Assembly (NCBI GenBank): GCA_012841485.1
Contig: DUUU01000177.1
Span: 1 to 11,433, forward strand
Origin: Armatimonadota bacterium
GTDB lineage: Bacteria > Armatimonadota > JAAZEB01
Direction: 5' to 3'
DNA: 11,433 nucleotides
Below, piece by piece: positions 6,697 through 11,433 of this stretch (its first letter is position 1; every line of letters begins with the position of its first letter). The translations under genes and the position numbers were made by a program. Below the pieces are notes generated by a model. That model was not told the origin of the DNA, ran no database searches, and saw only the letters and a program-made list of their open reading frames with translations.

Positions 6697-7270
6697 ACAC
6701 CTCAGGCTCGATCAACCCGTAGTCGCCGCCGCGGCGCCGGTAGACCACGTTGATCTGCTCGGTCTCGGCATTGGCGAAGACGAAAAAGTCGTGACCGAGC
6801 AGCTCCATCTGCATCGCTGCCTCCTCGGGAGACATCGGCTTGACCGCGAAGCGCTTGGTGCGCACGACGCGGATGCTATCGAGAGGGCTCTCGCCCGGTT
6901 CGGGCTCCATCGGAACATCCTCGACCAGCTCTTCCGCGGCCGCGTCTCCCAGGCGCTCCTTCAGTTGGGCTGTCTGCTCGCGCGGGAGCAGAATCCGCTT
7001 CCCCTTGAACTTCTGGAGCTGGCGCTCCAGCTTCTCAAGAACCTGGTCGATGGAGGCGTACATGTCCGACGTGCGCTCTTCACCCCTCAGGAGGATGCCG
7101 TCGCCCTGGACGAGGACCTCTACCACGTGCCACTGGCGCTCCACACTCTGCGTGATCTGCACCTCCTGGATGTGATGGAAGTACTTTTCGAGCTTACGCA
7201 GCTTCTTCTCGGCGTAGCTCTTCAGGCCATCCGTCACCTCCATGCGCTTGCCTTTGACCGTGATTCGCAT
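6695..7270 (-). CDS. hpf: Ribosome hibernation promoting factor, long form
   Basis: A 191-residue long-form HPF. These proteins bind the 30S decoding centre when growth stops, and the C-terminal domain dimerises 70S ribosomes into inactive 100S particles. The N-terminal HPF/RaiA domain spans about 1-100 (MRITVKGKRMEVTDGLKSYAE, then KLRKLEKYF and the long helix SDMYASIDQVLEKLERQL). A charged linker covers about 101-130. The C-terminal domain, about 133-189, has VVRTKRFAVKPMSPEEAAMQM, HDFFVFANAET and INVVYRRRGGDYGLI, the usual pattern for this domain. AGGAGG sits 7-8 nt before the ATG. It follows ispDF by only 14 nt, so both are probably on one mRNA. Confidence 0.97.
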   Translation of the reverse strand: MRITVKGKRMEVTDGLKSYAEKKLRKLEKYFHHIQEVQITQSVERQWHVVEVLVQGDGILLRGEERTSDMYASIDQVLEKLERQLQKFKGKRILLPREQTAQLKERLGDAAAEELVEDVPMEPEPGESPLDSIRVVRTKRFAVKPMSPEEAAMQMELLGHDFFVFANAETEQINVVYRRRGGDYGLIEPEV

Positions 7271-7284
7271 CGCACACTCCTCCT

Positions 7285-8499
7285 CTATCCGCCAGCCTGC
7301 GATTCACACACCGTGGCAACAGCCTGCGCCGCCATGCCCTCGCCTCTGCCGGTGTAGCCCATGCCTTCGGTCGTGGTGGCCTTCACGCTCACCCGGTCGA
7401 GTTCAATCTGCAGCGTCTCCGCGATGAGGGCGCGCATCTTGGGCACGTAGGGTGCGATCTTCGGGGCCTCAGCCATCAGCGTGGCGTCGACGGCGAGGAT
7501 GCACATGCCGCGCTCCCGCACGCACTCGCCCGCCCGGCGCAGGAAGAGGCGGCTATCCGCGTCCCTATACGCAGGGTCGGTGGGTGGGAACAGCCGGCCG
7601 ATGTCGCCGGCAGCAACGGCGCCCAGAAGCGCATCGGCCAGGGCATGGAGCAGCACATCGGCATCCGAATGCCCCTCCAGCCCCCGGTCATACGGGATGC
7701 GCACGCCTCCCAGCACCAGCGCCCGTCCTGGCGCCAGGCGATGCACATCATATCCGAACCCCACGCGTACGCCTGCCATGCCCGGCTCTTGCCCGTTCCT
7801 TTCACGCAGGATCCTCTCCGCGACCGCGAAGTCCTGCGGTGATGTGATCTTGATGTTCTCCGGTGAACCAGGCACAACCTGCACGGGATAGCCTAGGCGC
7901 TCCAATAGATCGCAGCAGTCGGTGGCCTGATGGCCCTCCGCCGCGGCGCGCCGGTGGGCCTCCAAGAGCCAACCGCGGCGAAACACTTGAGGCGTTTGAG
8001 CCCTCCACACGTGGCTGCGGTCGAGGGTGCGGCACACCCGGCCATCCGGGTCGACCTCCTTCAGAGTATCGGTGACCGGGATGGCGAGCAAGGCGCCCCC
8101 GACTTGCGCGGCCGCCTCGACACACGCCGTGATCTGATCGGGAAGAATGAGGGGGCGCGCGCCATCGTGGACGGCGACGAGGGGGATCTCCTCCGGGACC
8201 GCTTGCACGCCGTGGTACACCGACTCCTGACGCGAGGCGCCGCCGGCTACGACCTCGCGCACCTTGCGGATTCCGTGGGCGCGCACCAGTGCGTGGATCG
8301 TCTCGCGCTCTTGTTCGCGCACGGCCAGGATGATTGCGGCGACTTCAGGACAGGCGTCCAGGGCAGCCAGCGTGCGCGCGAGAACCGGTTTCCCGGCCAG
8401 GGGCAGCAGCAGCTTATTGCACGGGCTGCCGACTCTTTCGCCTCTGCCCGCCGCTGGTACTACCGCTGCGCATGTTGCTCCCACCCTCTTCGCCTCCAT
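7285..8499 (-). CDS. ispDF: Fused IspD-IspF, two MEP-pathway steps
   Basis: A 404-residue two-domain enzyme of the MEP isoprenoid pathway. IspD (about 1-234) joins CTP and methylerythritol 4-phosphate. IspF (about 243-404) cyclises the later intermediate to MEcPP. IspK, the kinase of the middle step, is not here. IspD sites: [10 protein letters not shown] (15-24), K29, HDGARP (111-116), R161, and [10 protein letters not shown] with K217. IspF sites: metal ligands D251 and H253 (DVH) and H285, [10 protein letters not shown] (277-286), and [15 protein letters not shown] near the C-terminus. The hinge is short ([12 protein letters not shown]). Numbering is from the ATG at 8499, which has only a weak GAGG. 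An in-frame GTG at 8484 has GGAGG 8 nt upstream and may be the true start. It overlaps the PIN/TRAM gene by 71-86 nt. Confidence 0.96.
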   Translation of the reverse strand: MEAKRVGATCAAVVPAAGRGERVGSPCNKLLLPLAGKPVLARTLAALDACPEVAAIILAVREQERETIHALVRAHGIRKVREVVAGGASRQESVYHGVQAVPEEIPLVAVHDGARPLILPDQITACVEAAAQVGGALLAIPVTDTLKEVDPDGRVCRTLDRSHVWRAQTPQVFRRGWLLEAHRRAAAEGHQATDCCDLLERLGYPVQVVPGSPENIKITSPQDFAVAERILRERNGQEPGMAGVRVGFGYDVHRLAPGRALVLGGVRIPYDRGLEGHSDADVLLHALADALLGAVAAGDIGRLFPPTDPAYRDADSRLFLRRAGECVRERGMCILAVDATLMAEAPKIAPYVPKMRALIAETLQIELDRVSVKATTTEGMGYTGRGEGMAAQAVATVCESQAGG

Positions 8500-9592
8500 T
8501 CACCGACTTGACCTCGGCGAAAATCATCTTGCCAGCTACTGTCTGGAGCACGCTCGTGACCGTGACATCGAGTGTCTCGCCGATGTGGCGGCGGCCGCCC
8601 TCAACTACGACCATGGTGCCATCTTCGAGATAGGCGACACCCTGGTTGATCTCTTTCCCCTCGCGGATCAGGGTGACACTCATCTCCTCGCCCGGCAGCA
8701 CCACGGGCTTCAGCGCGTTCGCGAGTTCATTGACGTTGAGGACAGAGACCCCCTCCAGCTCGGCTACCTTGTTGAGGTTAAAGTCGTTGGTGATGATTGC
8801 CCCATCCAGCTTCTTGGCAAGCTGCACCAACTGGTAATCCACCTCGCCATTCCCCTCCAGGGGGATATGGTCGTAGGTGCGGACAAGGAGGTCCAAATCC
8901 TTCTGCATCTGCTGGAGGATGTCCAGGCCGCGGCGCCCACGCGCGCGCTTGAGTGGCTCCGCGGAGTCGGCGATATGGTGCAGCTCCTCGAGGACGCAGC
9001 CGGGAACGTAGATGGGGCCCTCGACGAAGCCGGTACGGCAGACGTCCGAGATCCGGCCATCGATGATCACGTTCGTATCCAGGATCTTGATCCGCTCTCG
9101 TAGCTTCTCACCCTGCTCCTGCTGGGATTGCGCCTTGGCGAGCCCGCCTCCAGCAGGCAAGATCAGAAAGATATCCTCCTTCATGCTGAGGAAGAGACGG
9201 GCGCCCAGATAGGCGAACGCGGTGCCCGCGACCATCCAAACGCACACCTTGATCGTCGCCGGCAGCGGCCAGGGATAGACCATGATCGAGGCCACCGTGA
9301 TGCCAACCACGACACCGATGAGCGTCTCTAGCTTCTCAGCGGTAGAGAGCTTCTCAAGGTTGTTGCTCAACAGCATCACCTGACGGTTGATGACCTGGGA
9401 GAGGTAGCTGGTCATGATGACGCCCAGGGCTATGAATGCAATCGTTGCCGTGATGGAGTAGAGCTCCGAGGTCCCCATCAGCCGCTTGACGGCGCCGATC
9501 CGGAAGTAGAGATCGCCTGCGGCTTTGCCCAGGATCCCCCCGATGATGCCGAAAAGAATCAGGAAGGCCCAACTCAGGTAGCGCGTTACCAC
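8414..9592 (-). CDS. Membrane PIN/TRAM-domain protein (YacL family)
   Basis: A 392-residue protein of the YacL family. Hydrophobic segments at about 7-22, 45-65, 89-106 and 114-135 are four likely transmembrane helices. A cytosolic PIN nuclease-like domain covers about 168-290, with the acidic residues D172 ([10 protein letters not shown]), E202 or E203 (VLEEL), D252 ([12 protein letters not shown]) and D270 (ITNDFNLNK). A TRAM-type RNA-binding domain covers about 300-362. PIN-type acidic residues suggest metal-dependent RNase activity, but this is not shown for the family as far as I know. The start is GTG with AGAGGGG 9-11 nt upstream. The last 28 residues, rich in Gly, Ser and Arg, are encoded in the overlap with ispDF. 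Position after radA and before ispD matches yacL of Bacillus. Confidence 0.93.
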   Translation of the reverse strand: MVTRYLSWAFLILFGIIGGILGKAAGDLYFRIGAVKRLMGTSELYSITATIAFIALGVIMTSYLSQVINRQVMLLSNNLEKLSTAEKLETLIGVVVGITVASIMVYPWPLPATIKVCVWMVAGTAFAYLGARLFLSMKEDIFLILPAGGGLAKAQSQQEQGEKLRERIKILDTNVIIDGRISDVCRTGFVEGPIYVPGCVLEELHHIADSAEPLKRARGRRGLDILQQMQKDLDLLVRTYDHIPLEGNGEVDYQLVQLAKKLDGAIITNDFNLNKVAELEGVSVLNVNELANALKPVVLPGEEMSVTLIREGKEINQGVAYLEDGTMVVVEGGRRHIGETLDVTVTSVLQTVAGKMIFAEVKSVNGGEEGGSNMRSGSTSGGQRRKSRQPVQ

Positions 9593-9975
9593 TCGGTGTC
9601 ACCCCTCTTTCTACGCCATATCCCAGGGAACGCTGGCCCAGTCACACGCCTTTGCGTGGTCCGGTTTCGCGATTCAGGCGGTCGTCCGGGGGATACTGGC
9701 CGGGTCGTCGCTGTCCGGGGGGAAGAGACCCGGCATCAGCGAGTAGACCCGTTCCCGGTTGCGTCTTCTGGCGAGCAGGCAGAATGGACGGCATTGGGCC
9801 CCTCTGCCCGAGACGCATTCTTATCTCTTAGTATGCGCTGGATCCTCCCGAGTCCTTCTTCATCGGCGGGTAGGCGTTGCCCCTCGGCTGGATGCGCGCC
9901 GCAGGAAGCGCCGGCGGATTCCTCTTGCAGGAGAGCGCCGTCGTCCGGATGCCTCCGGCGATGGGAGAGGGTGGA
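9593..9975 (-). other. 383-nt gap between radA and the YacL-type gene
   Basis: I see no convincing gene here. The frame following the radA stop stays open to a TGA at 9736-9738 with a G-rich first codon position, but it has no ATG, GTG or TTG start. Other contents are an 8-bp inverted repeat (GCCGGGTC 9699-9706, GACCCGGC 9727-9734), a small hairpin CACGC/GCGTG (9645-9649, 9654-9658), two GTCCGGGGG copies about 29 nt apart (from 9684 and 9713), and an AT-rich patch (9816-9836). No clear promoter was found, although the downstream operon must be transcribed either from here or from radA. Confidence 0.5.
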
Positions 9976-11373
9976 TTACTCATGGGGCGCCTGGTCAGGC
10001 TCCATTACCAGATCGACGGCCTGATGTGCCGTTTCCACTCCCACCACACGGAGCCCACCTCGGGGGCCGCCGGACTTCACTGCCTGACGCTCGGCGACGA
10101 TGGCGCGCGTAAATCCGAGACGCGCGGCCTCGTTCAGCCTTCGGTCGATCTGCTGCACGGCGCGCACCTCCCCGGCGAGGCCCACCTCGCCGATGAAGAC
10201 GGTGGTCGGATCCACCGGGGCATCAAAGAAGCTCGACGCGATGGAGACGGCCACGCCGAGATCGGCTGCGGGTTCGGTGACGCGGACGCCGCCGGCGATG
10301 CTCAGGTAGATGTCGCGTGCCCCCAGCCCCAGCCCGAGGCGTTTTTCGAGCACGGCGACGATCAGGCACATGCGGTTATAGTCGACGCCGGCGGCAACCC
10401 GGCGCGGGGTGCCGAAGTAGGCGGGAGACGCGAGCGCCTGCACCTCTACCAGAAGCGGCCGGGTGCCTTCCAGGGCGGGGATGACGACGGATCCCGGCAC
10501 CTGCATCGGTCGCTCCGAGAGGAAGATCTCGGAGGGGTTGGCGATCTCGGTCAATCCGCTGTCGCGCATCTCGAAGATGCCCAGCTCATCGGTGGAGCCA
10601 AAGCGGTTTTTCACGGCGCGCAGCACCTTGAACGCCTGGTGCCGGTCGCCCTCGAAGTAGAGGACGGTGTCGACCATATGCTCCAGAACGCGCGGGCCCG
10701 CCAGGTTGCCCTCTTTGGTCACGTGCCCTACCAGGAACACCGGCAGGTGAGTCGCCTTCGCGAGGCGCATCAGCCGGGCGGTGCATTCACGCACCTGGCT
10801 CACCGTGCCCGGGGCGCTCTCTATACCCGGCGTGTACATCGTCTGGATGGAATCGATGATGAGAAACTGCGGTTGGGCAGCCGCAACCTGGCCCTCGATG
10901 AGGTCGATGTCGGTCTCCGAGAGCAGGAACAGCTCCGCCGCGGCTACGGAGAGCCGGTCGGCGCGCAGCTTGATCTGCTGGGTCGACTCCTCGCCGGAGA
11001 CGTAGAGGACGCGCCCATGGCGCTCGGCCAGGACGTTCGCGACCTGGAGCAAGAGCGTTGATTTACCGATGCCCGGGTCGCCGCCGACGAGGATGAGGGA
11101 GCCGGGCACGACGCCTCCCCCGAGTACGCGGTCGAACTCGCCGATGCCGGTCACGCGGCGCGGGTGCTCCTCGCGATCGATGGCGCCGATGGGCTGGGAG
11201 CGCGCCGTGGTGGTGCCCCTTCCTCCGGCGGCGGATCGAGAGCCGGGCGATGCGGGCCGCACCACCTCTTCCACCAGGCTATTCCACTCTCCGCAGTCGG
11301 GGCAGCGGCCCATCCATTTGGGCGTCTCATAGCCACAGGTGGAGCACACAAACTTCGTGTAGGCTTTCGGCAC
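9976..11373 (-). CDS. radA: DNA repair ATPase RadA (Sms)
   Basis: A 465-residue RadA, a RecA-related ATPase that works in recombination repair and branch migration. Domain order is complete: a CxxC zinc finger (C10, C13, C24, C27), a RecA-type core with Walker A GDPGIGKST (98-106), Walker B LIIDS (171-175) and the RadA-specific KNRFG motif (255-259), then a C-terminal Lon-protease-like domain about 290-455 (including DLGVAVSIASSF). The start is GTG with GGAG 7 nt upstream. The length is normal, so the protein is intact. In Bacillota it usually lies after clpC and before disA. Here the upstream neighbour is beyond the window and disA is absent downstream. Confidence 0.97.
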   Translation of the reverse strand: MPKAYTKFVCSTCGYETPKWMGRCPDCGEWNSLVEEVVRPASPGSRSAAGGRGTTTARSQPIGAIDREEHPRRVTGIGEFDRVLGGGVVPGSLILVGGDPGIGKSTLLLQVANVLAERHGRVLYVSGEESTQQIKLRADRLSVAAAELFLLSETDIDLIEGQVAAAQPQFLIIDSIQTMYTPGIESAPGTVSQVRECTARLMRLAKATHLPVFLVGHVTKEGNLAGPRVLEHMVDTVLYFEGDRHQAFKVLRAVKNRFGSTDELGIFEMRDSGLTEIANPSEIFLSERPMQVPGSVVIPALEGTRPLLVEVQALASPAYFGTPRRVAAGVDYNRMCLIVAVLEKRLGLGLGARDIYLSIAGGVRVTEPAADLGVAVSIASSFFDAPVDPTTVFIGEVGLAGEVRAVQQIDRRLNEAARLGFTRAIVAERQAVKSGGPRGGLRVVGVETAHQAVDLVMEPDQAPHE

Positions 11374-11390
11374 GCAAGGACTCCATCCAG

Positions 11391-11397
11391 AAAAAAA
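11391..11397 (-). other. T7 run upstream of radA
   Basis: The minus strand reads GGGCCCCCGC followed by seven T, 18 nt before the radA start codon. A weak CCGG-TAGAG-CCGG stem precedes it. It may be the end of an intrinsic terminator for the upstream gene, but the window ends too soon to see a full stem, and the stem visible is only 4 bp. Confidence 0.25.
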
Positions 11398-11433
11398 GCG
11401 GGGGCCCGGCTCTACCGGATTCGATATCGCCGC

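Noticed and set aside
6308..7357. 349-codon plus-strand open frame across hpf and pfkB
   Set aside because: It is antisense to two well-supported genes and runs over their boundary, and its composition is that of a shadow frame.
8414..8499. Sequencing frameshift as the cause of the ispDF overlap
   Set aside because: Both proteins read normally to and from the overlap: TRAM ends before it and the IspD loop is intact inside it. Real overlap is simpler, although only relatives can settle it.
9640..9822. 59-codon minus-strand open frame in the radA-yacL gap starting with MRLGQRGP
   Set aside because: It has no ribosome binding site, is Pro/Arg-rich, and overlaps a frame with better codon pattern. 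Likely chance.
9816..9836. AT-rich patch as a promoter for the yacL-ispDF group
   Set aside because: Possible -10 sequences are present, but no -35 at 16-18 bp on either strand.
9877..11061. 394-codon plus-strand open frame opposite radA
   Set aside because: It is antisense to an unmistakable radA. Long antisense frames are common in GC-rich genes and the translation is His/Gly/Arg-rich without recognisable domains.

Overview
The window is a GC-rich bacterial chromosome segment carrying eleven genes I can support. Ten are on the minus strand and one small gene is on the plus strand. There are no RNA genes, transposases, phage genes or CRISPR arrays. The right half keeps the order radA - yacL-type PIN/TRAM gene - ispD/ispF. 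This matches the Bacillota clpC-radA-disA-yacL-ispD-ispF neighbourhood, but disA is missing and ispD and ispF are fused. With a long-form HPF and a stand-alone TrpB2, this points to a GC-rich lineage in or near Terrabacteria. Armatimonadota is my guess, not a demonstrated assignment.

Layout in transcription order (minus strand, right to left). radA (11373-9976) is followed by a 383-nt gap that holds no convincing gene. Next is a compact group: the membrane PIN/TRAM protein (9592-8414), which overlaps ispDF (8499-7285) by up to 86 nt; hpf (7270-6695), 14 nt later; and a 1-phosphofructokinase-family kinase (6622-5690), 72 nt after that. It joins DNA repair, isoprenoid precursor synthesis, ribosome hibernation and sugar-phosphate metabolism. 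A roughly 195-nt intergenic region follows with three perfect inverted repeats, then a near-consensus sigma-70 promoter (5466-5494) for a YbjN-like gene (5420-4986).

Further left are an exported protein with an Ada-type Cys/His zinc-site C-terminus (4818-4195), trpB2 (4156-2804), a single-pass membrane protein whose TTG start overlaps the trpB2 stop by 4 nt (2807-2160), and a small zinc-ribbon protein (2066-1794). Spacing suggests that the exported protein, trpB2 and the membrane protein are cotranscribed. At the left end, a small unrecognised plus-strand gene (1367-1642) diverges from an exported FlgT-N-like protein (1243-59), whose stop codon is followed directly by a long hairpin.

The genes are mostly housekeeping and I see no defence, secretion or mobile system. 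The points most worth a second look are the out-of-frame overlap of the essential IspD nucleotide-binding loop with the PIN/TRAM tail, the missing disA and the coding-like relic frame in its place, and the structured pfkB-ybjN intergenic region with a hairpin at the predicted 5' end of the ybjN mRNA.
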